Shown here: in pieces, positions 1 through 5,856 of the stretch
Layout of the letters: each line of letters opens with the position of its first letter
Position numbering within the stretch: position 1 is the first letter of the stretch
Assembly (NCBI GenBank): GCA_934481375.1
Contig: CAKSPN010000039.1
Location: 1-10,919, forward strand
Source: an uncultured Clostridia bacterium
GTDB lineage: Bacteria > Bacillota > Clostridia > UBA1381
Length of the DNA: 10,919 bases
Direction of reading: 5' to 3'
Notes under the pieces: generated by a model
The model's database searches: none
What the model was told of the DNA's origin: nothing
What the model saw: the letters and a program-made list of their open reading frames with translations, nothing else
Position numbers and translations under genes: made by a program

Positions 1-2
1 AT

Positions 3-668
3 ATTGAGGCGTGCAAAAAGACTGCCGATACAAAAGATATGCGTTATCTTATGAGTTATTACTTTGGCGGAAAGGCTGATTTGTACGGCGGAAACCACCC
101 GGAGGATATGCCTAAGTTTACGGGAACAACAAAGGAAAGCGTAACGGATTTTGTTGTTAAAAATCATATCGAAACGCTTAACGCAATAAAGCCGATAAAC
201 CGCCGTGAAAGGGATATAGTAATGCTTCCGTCAATGGCGCAGTTCCGCACAACACGAACGATAATCGGTGACGAAATGTTCGACAAAGCAAACGCATTTA
301 CACATTCAAATACATCAATAGGAGCGATATGCGACTTTGACCACAGAGATTATCTTTTTGAAGTGCCTTACGGCGCTCTTGTGAAAACAGGTTTCGATAA
401 TCTCATAACCGCAGGACGTACCGCTTGCGCAAAGCGTGATTACAGCTGGGATATTCTGCGTGTAATACCGCCTGCAATCATTACGGGACAGGCGGCAGGT
501 ATTGCGGCGTCAATTGCGATAGACACGCAAAAACCAATATACGGAATTGATGTGCCGTCTTTGCAGAAAGAGCTTGAAAAGCAAGACGTTATGATACATT
601 TTGATGACTCGCTTATTCCCGAAAAACTTGAGAATAATGACCCTTGCGAGGGATTAAATCATTTTTAA
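3..668 (+). CDS. FAD-dependent oxidoreductase, C-terminal part (5' end outside window)
   Basis: The frame is open from the left edge, so the true start is upstream; the first ATG inside (39) is probably internal. The visible 221 residues end in the hallmark of the FAD_oxidored family (the glucose-inhibited-division/succinate-dehydrogenase-like flavoproteins): an AGRTACAKRDYSWDILRV segment, then GQAAGIAAS, which in this family form the last part of the FAD-binding fold. The N-terminal Rossmann dinucleotide motif lies outside the window. The substrate cannot be told. Family members often sit in carbohydrate-use loci of Clostridia and Bacteroidetes, which fits the glycosidase genes downstream, but that is context only. 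It ends with TAA, 11 bp before a strong hairpin terminator, so it is probably the last gene of its transcript. Confidence 0.85.
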   Translation: MEACKKTADTKDMRYLMSYYFGGKADLYGGNHPEDMPKFTGTTKESVTDFVVKNHIETLNAIKPINRRERDIVMLPSMAQFRTTRTIIGDEMFDKANAFTHSNTSIGAICDFDHRDYLFEVPYGALVKTGFDNLITAGRTACAKRDYSWDILRVIPPAIITGQAAGIAASIAIDTQKPIYGIDVPSLQKELEKQDVMIHFDDSLIPEKLENNDPCEGLNHF

Positions 669-678
669 AAGTCCATAT

Positions 679-711
679 AAAAGCACATCGGCAAAATGCC
701 GATGTGCTTTT
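679..711. terminator. Bidirectional rho-independent terminator between convergent genes
   Basis: A perfect 15-bp stem (AAAAGCACATCGGCA, 679-693; its complement, 697-711) with a 3-nt AAA loop is followed by a T run to 714. It lies 11 bp after the stop of the oxidoreductase and 5 bp beyond the stop of the AraC gene coming from the other side. On the + strand it has the usual U-tract. On the - strand the tract is four T then ATAT, so it is weaker that way. Confidence 0.9.
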
Positions 712-715
712 TTTA

Positions 716-1495
716 TCAGCTTAAGAACTTTCTGTATTTTCCGGGGGTGACGCCTATGTGCTTTTTAAATTGGCGTATAAAATTATACTGGTTCGTGTAT
801 CCCGAAAGCTCGGCAATGCGTTCAATCGAATTGTCACTGCCAGATAAAAGAATTTTTGCACGCTGAAGCCTTAAATTGTTCAAATCCTTTTTCGGGGATA
901 TTCCGAAGATTTTTTTGTACAGGCAAAAAAATCTTGAAACGCTCATATTCGCAAGTGCCGCCATATCCTCAACGGTCATGGTACAGGCGTAATCGGAGTG
1001 TATTTTTGAACGTATATTGAGGAAAGTATCCTTGTATTTTAAAGAGCAAACGTCAATTCCATCCGGCTTTTCCGAACGTGCAAGCAGTATAAAAAGCCTG
1101 TTTGCAAGCGCATTGCAGCTGTCCGCTTTAAAGCTGTCGTTTCGGACACATTCAAGCTCGATTTTGTTTATAATATCGCTTATTTCCCCTGCGTCCGCAG
1201 GATAATAAATTTTTGAACATTCAATCTTATATTTTGCTGTAAGCTCACGGCATGAGGCTGTATCCGCATGAAACCAGTCGTGTACCAAAGGACAGTCGGG
1301 AGAGGAGAATTTCTGCTCGGAAAAACTCTCGAAAAATACACACCCTCCGGGATTTACCGATACTTCTTCATCACCGAAAAATACCTTTGCCGGAGTTTTG
1401 AAATGAATGAATATGTAGTTGTCGCCGATATTCGGACGGTAAAGCGTATAGCCGTGTTTTTCGCCCCAGGCAGATTTTATATCATAAAATTCCAT
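716..1495 (-). CDS. AraC-family transcriptional regulator (cupin sensor plus double HTH)
   Basis: A 259-aa DNA-binding regulator, probably sensing a sugar or glycoside and controlling the divergent GH2 gene. Residues about 10-100 form a beta-rich, cupin-like ligand-binding region (FIHFKTPAKVFFGDEEVSV and after). Residues about 168-257 hold the two helix-turn-helix units of the AraC/XylS fold (TVEDMAALANMSVSRFF, then IERIAELSGYTNQYNFIRQFKKHIG, ending in the usual VTPGKYRK signature). The ATG at 1495 is chosen because GGTGA sits 5 nt upstream; an in-frame GTG at 1504 would add three residues but lacks a ribosome site. A near-consensus promoter lies so close that the leader would be only about 10 nt. 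No membrane segment or signal peptide, so cytoplasmic. The family call is secure; the ligand is unknown. Confidence 0.92.
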   Translation of the reverse strand: MEFYDIKSAWGEKHGYTLYRPNIGDNYIFIHFKTPAKVFFGDEEVSVNPGGCVFFESFSEQKFSSPDCPLVHDWFHADTASCRELTAKYKIECSKIYYPADAGEISDIINKIELECVRNDSFKADSCNALANRLFILLARSEKPDGIDVCSLKYKDTFLNIRSKIHSDYACTMTVEDMAALANMSVSRFFCLYKKIFGISPKKDLNNLRLQRAKILLSGSDNSIERIAELSGYTNQYNFIRQFKKHIGVTPGKYRKFLS

Positions 1496-1512
1496 TTTTA
1501 TCACCCATATGC

Positions 1513-1541
1513 ATTATATCATTTACAGTAGAAAAAGTCAA
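1513..1541 (-). promoter_or_regulatory. Sigma-A promoter of the AraC gene
   Basis: On the - strand: TTGACT (1541-1536), a 17-bp spacer, then a perfect TATAAT (1518-1513). Transcription would begin near 1506, about 10 nt before the ATG at 1495, giving an almost leaderless mRNA with just enough room for GGTGA. It is back to back with the GH2 promoter: the two -35 boxes are 20 bp apart. Confidence 0.8.
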
Positions 1542-1566
1542 TTTTTAAATAGCATATGACATTTAC
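1520..1566. promoter_or_regulatory. Candidate AraC operator: direct repeat CATTTAC, 40 bp apart
   Basis: CATTTAC occurs at 1520-1526 and again at 1560-1566, exactly 40 bp apart (about four helical turns). TAT occurs 5 bp upstream of the core in both copies (1515-1517 and 1555-1557). The first copy lies in the spacer of the regulator's promoter and the second runs into the -35 box of the GH2 promoter. Direct repeats on one helical face are typical AraC-family half-sites. In an AT-rich gap a 7-mer repeat can also occur by chance, so this is a candidate only. Confidence 0.35.
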
Positions 1567-1590
1567 TTTTTTAAACAGCAAAAGTATAAT
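1562..1590 (+). promoter_or_regulatory. Sigma-A promoter of the GH2 gene
   Basis: TTTACT (1562-1567, 4 of 6 to consensus), a 17-bp spacer, then a perfect TATAAT (1585-1590). A weak -35 with a perfect -10 is what is expected of an activator-dependent promoter. The leader is about 30 nt and carries the ribosome site AGGGAGG (1615-1621), 7 nt before the ATG at 1629. Confidence 0.75.
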
Positions 1591-1628
1591 GAAATCATAG
1601 AAATAATTTTATTTAGGGAGGAAACAAA

Positions 1629-3359
1629 ATGGAAAATTTGAGGAATGAGTATCCGAGACCCACGCTCGTGCGTGAGAACTGGACAAATTTAAACGGAAAA
1701 TGGCATTTTGAGATAGATGATGCTAAGGTAGGAGAGGAAAAGGAATTTTATAACCGTGAAAGCCTGGACGGTGAGATAATTGTGCCGTTCTGTCCAGAAA
1801 GCAAGCTGTCGGGTGTGTGCCATACGGATTTTATGAACTGCGTGTGGTATAAGAAAAAGATTTCACTTAAAAAAGACGGCAAGCGTATAATTCTGCATTT
1901 CGGTGCGGTGGATTATTTCGCTAAAGTATATGTAAACGGCGCTCTTGCCGGAAGCCATAAAGGCGGATATACGTCGTTTTCGTTTGACATTACGGAGCTT
2001 GTTAAGGACGGCGAAAATGATATTACGCTGTGCGCCGAAGATGCTTTAAGGAGCGGGATTCAGCCGTGCGGAAAACAAAGCGGCAAGCTTAAATCACACG
2101 GCTGTTCATATACACGTACTACGGGAATATGGCAGACGGTTTGGATTGAAGAAGTAAGCGATTGTTATATAGAGGATATAAAAATCACCTCCGATATAAG
2201 CGTGCCGTCTATAAACCTCGGCGTAACGTTGTCGGAAATGCCTGCAAATACATATGTTACCGCAACGGCTTTGTGGGACGGAAAAGTTGTTGGCGAAAGA
2301 AAGGTTGAGGTTTTTGCAAAACAGCTGAATTTCGGCATAGACCTTTCAGAAAAGCATCTTTGGGAAATCGGCAAGGGCGGACTTTACAGCTTAAAGCTTA
2401 CCGTTGAAACCGATAATAATGTGTGCGATGAGGTTTCATCATATTTCGGACTGCGCAGTGTTTCGCTTGACGGAAGAAAGTTTAGAATAAACGGAAAAAG
2501 TGTGTTCGGAAGATGGGTTCTCGACCAGGGATTTTATCCCGACGGTGTATACACCGCTCCCACGGACGAAGATTTAAAGCGTGATATTGAATACTCGATG
2601 CAGCTTGGTTTTAACGGCGCAAGACTGCACGAAAAGATTTTTGAGCCGAGATTTCTTTATTGGGCGGACGTGCTCGGATATATGGTCTGGGGCGAGCATG
2701 CAAACTGGGGACTTGATATTACAACAGAAGGCAGGGTTGACGCATTCTTAAATGAGTGGGTAGAAAGCGTAAAGCGTGATTTTAACCACCCGTCAATTAT
2801 CGGCTGGTGCCCGTTCAATGAAGCAACAGGCACAGCCGGCAGATCGTCGGATAAAGAGATTATAAGAACGGTATACAAAACAACAAAGGCTCTTGATCCC
2901 ACACGTCCCGTAATTGATTCAAGCGGTTGGGTTCACGTGGAAACAGACATTTTTGATGTACATGATTATGAGCAGGATGCGGAAAAGTTTGCACAGAGTT
3001 ACAAAAACCTTGTTGCGGAAGAAATGAAAGATGCGGCATCTTTTTTGGCGCCCGGCAGACAGAAGTATGACGGCAAGGCGCCGATATTTGTGAGCGAGTA
3101 CGGCGGAATACACTGGTCAAATGATGAGAATAGCTGGGGATACGGAGATGCACCGAAAACGGAGAGGGAGTTTATCGAACGTTACAAAGCGCTTACAGAC
3201 GTGCTGCTCGATAACCCCAATATGCTCGGATTTTGTTACACACAGCTTTACGATGTGGAACAGGAGCAGAATGGATTAATGACATATGAAAGAAAATTCA
3301 AATTTGATCCCGATATATTCAAGAAAATCAATTCAAGGAAAGCGGCAATTGAGGACTGA
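1629..3359 (+). CDS. Glycoside hydrolase family 2 (beta-galactosidase/glucuronidase-like), cytoplasmic
   Basis: A 576-aa retaining glycosidase. Residues about 1-175 form the GH2 sugar-binding jelly roll (LNGKWHFEID near 21-30; SYTRTTGIWQTVW at 160-172), about 178-275 the immunoglobulin-like domain, and about 276-576 the TIM barrel. The acid/base is Glu398 in WCPFNEATG and the nucleophile Glu490 in FVSEYGG; both are present, so the enzyme should be active. There is no signal peptide, so it acts on imported oligosaccharides or glycosides. It is short compared with LacZ (about 1,000 aa) and has no C-terminal extra domains, like the compact GH2 enzymes common in Clostridia. The linkage cleaved cannot be read from the sequence: beta-galactoside, beta-glucuronide and arabinoside activities all occur in GH2. 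No terminator separates it from the small locus that starts 64 bp downstream. Confidence 0.93.
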   Translation: MENLRNEYPRPTLVRENWTNLNGKWHFEIDDAKVGEEKEFYNRESLDGEIIVPFCPESKLSGVCHTDFMNCVWYKKKISLKKDGKRIILHFGAVDYFAKVYVNGALAGSHKGGYTSFSFDITELVKDGENDITLCAEDALRSGIQPCGKQSGKLKSHGCSYTRTTGIWQTVWIEEVSDCYIEDIKITSDISVPSINLGVTLSEMPANTYVTATALWDGKVVGERKVEVFAKQLNFGIDLSEKHLWEIGKGGLYSLKLTVETDNNVCDEVSSYFGLRSVSLDGRKFRINGKSVFGRWVLDQGFYPDGVYTAPTDEDLKRDIEYSMQLGFNGARLHEKIFEPRFLYWADVLGYMVWGEHANWGLDITTEGRVDAFLNEWVESVKRDFNHPSIIGWCPFNEATGTAGRSSDKEIIRTVYKTTKALDPTRPVIDSSGWVHVETDIFDVHDYEQDAEKFAQSYKNLVAEEMKDAASFLAPGRQKYDGKAPIFVSEYGGIHWSNDENSWGYGDAPKTEREFIERYKALTDVLLDNPNMLGFCYTQLYDVEQEQNGLMTYERKFKFDPDIFKKINSRKAAIED

Positions 3360-3423
3360 TAAAATATATTTATAAACATAAATATAAAGATGATATGCGC
3401 TGTGCGGAGAGGAGGGGGTAAGA

Positions 3424-3495
3424 ATGTATTGCAAGGCATGCGGTAAGGAAATTGCGGCAAAAGTGAATTTTTGCCCTGTTTGCGGTGCGGCATAG
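3424..3495 (+). CDS. 23-residue zinc-ribbon peptide, possibly the 5' part of a gene broken by a TAG
   Basis: ATG at 3424 is preceded by a very strong ribosome site (GGAGGGGG, 3411-3418, 5-nt spacing). The 23 codons spell a textbook treble-clef zinc ribbon with Cys3-x2-Cys6 and Cys17-x2-Cys20 (YCKACGKE... FCPVCGA), the module that starts many Firmicutes proteins of the zinc_ribbon_2 type. It ends at an amber codon (3493-3495). The same frame then stays open for another 123 codons into an AraC-type HTH domain. A free zinc ribbon of 23 residues is much shorter than usual, since such modules are normally followed by a further domain. So this is either a tiny peptide, the N-terminus of a protein broken by a nonsense mutation, or the start of a read-through protein. 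No other TAG is used as a stop in this window. Confidence 0.6.
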   Translation: MYCKACGKEIAAKVNFCPVCGAA

Positions 3496-3507
3496 GAAGA
3501 TGAGCCG

Positions 3508-3867
3508 ATGCGGGAAGTAATTGCAAAATCACAGGTATATGCGGATAATATTCCTGTGACTCTTGCGGAAGCAATAAGAAAAATGGAATCGGAGGAAAAA
3601 TATTGCGGAGGAGTGCAGGCGTTAATTTGCCTTTCGGGATACAGCCATGCACAGCTTTTGCGGCTTATGAAAAAATATTTTAATATTACCCCTCAGAAGT
3701 TCATATACAATCTGCGTATGAACACTGCATATAAAATTATAAAAAACACGGAAATGGATTTTACGTCTGTTGCGGAAACAATCGGATATTCGAGCGTAAG
3801 CCATTTTTGCCAGACGTTTAAAAAGCATTTTAATATTACGCCCTCCGATTTGAGAAAACGGCTCTGA
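3508..3867 (+). CDS. AraC-type DNA-binding domain without a sensor domain (119 aa; possibly a broken gene)
   Basis: Residues about 30-119 are a complete AraC/XylS double HTH: GGVQALICLSGYSHAQLLRLMKKYF then FNITPQKF, and FTSVAETIGYSSVSHFCQTFKKHF then FNITPSDLRKRL. This matches the C-terminal half of the roughly 240-300-aa Clostridial regulators whose N-terminal half is a cupin; here the cupin is missing. In its place, in the same frame and separated only by one TAG and four codons (GAA GAT GAG CCG), is a zinc-ribbon segment (3424-3492). The ATG at 3508 has only a weak AGGA (3494-3497, overlapping the TAG) 10 nt upstream, so translation may depend on reinitiation after the zinc ribbon. With read-through, the product would be a 147-residue zinc-ribbon/HTH protein. 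It lies downstream of GH2 with no terminator between and has its own terminator after it. The HTH call is firm; whether the gene works is open. Confidence 0.75.
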   Translation: MREVIAKSQVYADNIPVTLAEAIRKMESEEKYCGGVQALICLSGYSHAQLLRLMKKYFNITPQKFIYNLRMNTAYKIIKNTEMDFTSVAETIGYSSVSHFCQTFKKHFNITPSDLRKRL

Positions 3868-3880
3868 GAGCAGTATCTGA

Positions 3881-3915
3881 AAAGGGAACTGTAAAGTTAT
3901 TTTACGGTTCCCTTT
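3881..3915. terminator. Bidirectional terminator after the HTH gene and after spoIIID
   Basis: A 15-bp stem (AAAGGGAACTGTAAA, 3881-3895; complement at 3901-3915, with one G-U pair) has a 5-nt GTTAT loop. It sits 14 bp past the TGA of the HTH gene and 24 bp past the stop of spoIIID, which arrives from the other side. The T tracts are short both ways, so efficiency may be moderate. Confidence 0.75.
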
Positions 3916-3938
3916 ATTTCATATGTAAATTCATAAAA

Positions 3939-4199
3939 TTATATAATCGTTGATTTTGACTTGTACTTTTCTCTTGTAGCAAGTCCGCCCCGAATATGCC
4001 GCTCCGCCTTGTTCACTTCCAAAACTTTCTGTACTTCACGGTAAAGAGCGGGATTGATTTTCTTGAGCCGCTCATGAACGTCTTTATGTACGGTTGATTT
4101 GGAAACGTTAAATACTTTGGCGGCGCTTCTGACTGTGGCGTTATTATCGATTATGTACTGTGCAAGTTCGGCGGCACGCTGCTCGATATAATCTTTCAT
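3939..4199 (-). CDS. spoIIID: Sporulation transcriptional regulator SpoIIID
   Basis: An 86-aa mother-cell DNA-binding protein (93 aa in Bacillus subtilis). In endospore-formers it acts after sigma-E to switch off early and turn on later mother-cell genes and to prepare for sigma-K. The whole sequence is diagnostic: IEQRAAELAQYIIDNNATVR, then the HTH AAKVFNVSKSTVHKDVHERL (about 26-45), then the basic tail ending in RHIRGGLATREKYK. The ATG at 4199 is chosen over an in-frame ATG at 4226 because AGGTGGAGGT (4215-4206) lies just before it and the sigma-E -10 box covers the upstream ATG. It follows ogt on the same strand, but its own promoter lies in the 63-bp gap. It shows that the host lineage sporulates or recently did. 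Confidence 0.96.
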   Translation of the reverse strand: MKDYIEQRAAELAQYIIDNNATVRSAAKVFNVSKSTVHKDVHERLKKINPALYREVQKVLEVNKAERHIRGGLATREKYKSKSTII

Positions 4200-4224
4200 T
4201 ATTTTACCTCCACCTTTTTTGTAC

Positions 4225-4253
4225 ATTCTATGAGGTAAAATAACGGATTATGA
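4225..4253 (-). promoter_or_regulatory. Candidate sigma-E promoter of spoIIID
   Basis: On the - strand TCATAAT (4253-4247) matches the sigma-E -35 consensus (K-M-ATATT) at 6 of 7, then a 14-bp spacer, then CATAGAAT (4232-4225), matching the -10 consensus CATACANT at 7 of 8. Spacing of 13-15 bp is normal for sigma-E. Transcription would start near 4218, just upstream of AGGTGGAGGT. spoIIID is known to be sigma-E-dependent in B. subtilis, so match and biology agree. Confidence 0.7.
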
Positions 4254-4262
4254 ATATTTCCG

Positions 4263-4796
4263 TTACAGCGCAGTACCTTTCTTCGGAATAAATAAGCCGT
4301 TCATATCGGTTTGTTCAAGCTTTAATAATTTGACTTTTCTCTCAATTCCGCTGGCATATCCCGTTAAGCTTCCGTTTGTGCCGACTACTCTGTGACAGGG
4401 GACGATGATTGAAATCGGGTTGTGCCCGACAGCGCCTCCGACCGCCTGGGCGGACATTTTTTTGAGTTCGCTTTGGCGGGCGATTTTATCTGCAATTTCG
4501 CCGTAAGTCATAGTTTTTCCGTACGGAATTGTCAGCAGTATTTCCCATACCGATAGACGGAAAGGTGAAGTGTTAAAAGACAATGCCGGTGTGAAATCGG
4601 GATTTTTGCCCGAAAAATATATATCAAGCCACTTTGCCGTTTCCTCAAAAATCGGCAGAGTTTTTTCACGGTATTCACTCGGCAGAGTATCCCCGAAATA
4701 CTTCTGTCCGTCAAACCACAATCCCGTTAAAGCTTCTCCGTTGCTTGCAAGCGTTATATCTCCAAGCTTTGAGTTGTATTTATATGTATAAGTCAT
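4263..4796 (-). CDS. ogt: Methylated-DNA--[protein]-cysteine S-methyltransferase (Ogt type)
   Basis: A 177-aa suicide DNA-repair protein that moves the alkyl group from O6-alkylguanine (or O4-alkylthymine) onto its own cysteine. Residues about 1-80 are the alpha/beta N-terminal domain (LGDITLASNGEALTGLWFDG). Residues about 81-165 are the catalytic winged-helix domain, with the active-site motif IVPCHRVVG (Cys134, His135) and the preceding YGEIADKIA helix and AVGGAVGHNP segment holding the recognition residues. The later YASG replaces the more usual YAGG, a small change unlikely to matter. The start at 4796 follows GGAGG at the normal spacing. Length is typical for Ogt without the Ada regulatory domain. 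The next gene, spoIIID, begins 63 bp on; no terminator separates them. Confidence 0.94.
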   Translation of the reverse strand: MTYTYKYNSKLGDITLASNGEALTGLWFDGQKYFGDTLPSEYREKTLPIFEETAKWLDIYFSGKNPDFTPALSFNTSPFRLSVWEILLTIPYGKTMTYGEIADKIARQSELKKMSAQAVGGAVGHNPISIIVPCHRVVGTNGSLTGYASGIERKVKLLKLEQTDMNGLFIPKKGTAL

Positions 4797-4832
4797 ATTT
4801 AAACCTCCGCTATTTGCCTATTCCATAAATGT

Positions 4833-4861
4833 ATTATAACATAAGATTGTATGTTTGTCGA
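4833..4861 (-). promoter_or_regulatory. Sigma-A promoter of ogt
   Basis: On the - strand TCGACA (4861-4856, 5 of 6 to consensus), a 17-bp spacer, then a perfect TATAAT (4838-4833). Transcription would start about 30 nt upstream of the ogt ATG, leaving a short leader with GGAGG. Confidence 0.75.
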
Positions 4862-4876
4862 TGAGATTAGAATAAC

Positions 4877-4894
4877 TGTCCTTTTTTACGGACA
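4877..4894. promoter_or_regulatory. Short inverted repeat in the ogt / unknown-gene divergent gap
   Basis: TGTCC (4877-4881), 8 nt, then GGACA (4890-4894) form a small dyad. A further half, TGTTCC, follows at 4897-4902. It lies between the divergent ogt promoter and the start of the 215-aa gene. It could be an operator for the latter, for which no clear -35/-10 pair was found. Five-bp arms are weak evidence. Confidence 0.25.
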
Positions 4895-4940
4895 CCTGTT
4901 CCGATAAAATAAAATTATAAAGAGAACGGAGGTAACTAAA

Positions 4941-5588
4941 ATGTGCTATGTATTAACCGATAACAATTTTTTCGTAGGCAAAGATTTCAGAGGACGCCCT
5001 GCGGCGGTAACCGCAAAGGAAAAGGCATACACCTTTAAAACGGGAGTTGCCGCCGATAATTTTTTAAGATGTGTTCCGAATAATATTAAAAATTATAATT
5101 GGAGAGTTTGCAATTTGGGAGAGGGAGATGATTATATTATGCCGGAGATAAAAAAGTTCGGAAATCCGACAAAGACAACAAATTTGGAAGATGAGGATTT
5201 TGATATTTGCGAGTTTTTCACACAAGCAATTCAGGTGATGTCGCAGATAGACCGTTTTATTGCCAATATGATAAGCAACGAGCAGATTGCGGATATGAAA
5301 ATTCTTGATGTCAGACATTACATAAGAGATAATAACCACAGGCTGAACGCAATTCAGATGCAAAGGCTCGGCTATTATCTTCAGGATCTGGAAAAGGAAC
5401 GATACGAATATAAATCGAAACGGATTATCGCAGGTATGTTCGCAAGCAATATTGAAGCGCTTAAGAACAAAGCCAATATAGATAAAATGAATGATGTTTT
5501 AACAAGCAAATACCGTCCGAAAGTTTTGGACGATACCGATATTGAATATATCATTAACAAGAAAAAAGACATTGAATTTATTGCATAA
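4941..5588 (+). CDS. Uncharacterised 215-aa protein
   Basis: I do not recognise this protein with certainty. It has a good ribosome site (GGAGG, 7 nt before the ATG) and clean coding character, so it is a real gene. Residues 1-56 look like a small alpha/beta module (CYVLTDNNFFVGKDF; later the NNIKNYNWRVC segment). Residues 57-88 are an acidic, polar linker (NLEDEDFDIC). Residues 89-182 are predicted mostly helical and highly charged (RLNAIQMQRLGYYLQDLEKE, then RYEYKSKR). The pattern DVRHYI...LNAIQ...EYKSKR recalls a group of uncharacterised Firmicutes and phage-associated helical proteins, but this is from memory and weak. No signal peptide or membrane segment. It diverges from ogt and stands alone; 5 bp beyond its stop begins the palindrome-rich element. 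A structural or phage-derived role is possible but unsupported. Confidence 0.8.
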   Translation: MCYVLTDNNFFVGKDFRGRPAAVTAKEKAYTFKTGVAADNFLRCVPNNIKNYNWRVCNLGEGDDYIMPEIKKFGNPTKTTNLEDEDFDICEFFTQAIQVMSQIDRFIANMISNEQIADMKILDVRHYIRDNNHRLNAIQMQRLGYYLQDLEKERYEYKSKRIIAGMFASNIEALKNKANIDKMNDVLTSKYRPKVLDDTDIEYIINKKKDIEFIA

Positions 5589-5593
5589 GCGCG

Positions 5594-5608
5594 ACAAGGA
5601 GCCGCATT
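5594..5608 (+). repeat. Left terminal inverted repeat of the hairpin element
   Basis: ACAAGGAGCCGCATT, 5 bp after the stop of the 215-aa gene. Its rightmost part is also the left arm of the first local hairpin, so this sequence can pair either with its neighbour (5611-5620) or with the far end of the element (5859-5873). Confidence 0.85.
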
Positions 5609-5620
5609 TAATGCGGCTCC
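5598..5620. repeat. Hairpin 1 of the element
   Basis: Perfect 10-bp stem: GGAGCCGCAT (5598-5607), loop TTA, then ATGCGGCTCC (5611-5620). The 13-mer TTAATGCGGCTCC that forms its right side (5608-5620) recurs as a direct repeat at 5857-5869. Confidence 0.9.
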
Positions 5621-5622
5621 GA

Positions 5623-5649
5623 GCCTGTCGACCAATATTGTCGACAGGC
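5623..5649. repeat. Hairpin 2 of the element
   Basis: Perfect 10-bp stem: GCCTGTCGAC (5623-5632), loop CAATATT, then GTCGACAGGC (5640-5649). It contains two SalI-type GTCGAC palindromes, one per arm. Confidence 0.9.
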
Positions 5650-5650
5650 G

Positions 5651-5674
5651 AAAAAAGTGATATATCACTTTTTT
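5651..5674. terminator. Hairpin 3: perfect 24-bp palindrome, likely bidirectional terminator
   Basis: Twelve bases (A6 then GTGATA, 5651-5662) are followed directly by their reverse complement (5663-5674), ending in T6. With a loop of about four bases this is a short stem flanked by A6 and T6, so it can act as a terminator in both directions. It would serve the convergent 215-aa and WYL genes. Confidence 0.65.
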
Positions 5675-5691
5675 CAAAACTACTGTATGAA

Positions 5692-5750
5692 AAAATCAGA
5701 AGTTCCGTTGATTGGATTTTGAAGTGTCAAAATCTGAAACTTCTGATTTT
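5692..5750. repeat. Hairpin 4: nested double hairpin
   Basis: Outer perfect 13-bp stem: AAAATCAGAAGTT (5692-5704) with AACTTCTGATTTT (5738-5750). Inside, a second perfect 8-bp stem, GATTTTGA (5715-5722) with TCAAAATC (5727-5734), closes a 4-nt AGTG loop. An asymmetric internal loop (10 and 3 nt) lies between. This is the longest stem of the element. Confidence 0.85.
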
Positions 5751-5756
5751 AGCCGG

Positions 5757-5779
5757 TTCTGACGCACCTGTCGTCAGAA
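5757..5779. repeat. Hairpin 5 of the element
   Basis: Perfect 8-bp stem: TTCTGACG (5757-5764), 7-nt loop CACCTGT, then CGTCAGAA (5772-5779). Confidence 0.8.
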
Positions 5780-5790
5780 ATGATTTAAAC

Positions 5791-5808
5791 TTGAGGTTAG
5801 CGCCTCAA
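5791..5808. repeat. Hairpin 6 of the element
   Basis: Perfect 6-bp stem: TTGAGG (5791-5796), loop TTAGCG, then CCTCAA (5803-5808). It is the weakest of the series and could be coincidental taken alone. Confidence 0.6.
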
Positions 5809-5826
5809 ACTCCCAACAAACAAAGC

Positions 5827-5850
5827 AGACAAACCTCAAACGGTTTGTCT
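5827..5850. repeat. Hairpin 7 of the element
   Basis: Perfect 9-bp stem: AGACAAACC (5827-5835), loop TCAAAC, then GGTTTGTCT (5842-5850). It lies just inside the right terminal repeat. Confidence 0.85.
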
Positions 5851-5856
5851 ACAGTC

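Noticed and set aside
2165..3153. Several open frames on the - strand inside the GH2 gene
   Set aside because: They are antisense shadows of a clearly coding frame, without ribosome sites or recognisable domains.
3493..3495. Pyrrolysine or general TAG recoding
   Set aside because: Only one TAG is concerned, no suppressor tRNA or pyl gene is in the window, and a nonsense mutation or reinitiation explains it more simply. Kept as a test, not as a call.
4200..4226. Longer SpoIIID start at 4226
   Set aside because: It lacks a ribosome site and would translate through the real Shine-Dalgarno sequence; family length and the sigma-E -10 box favour 4199.
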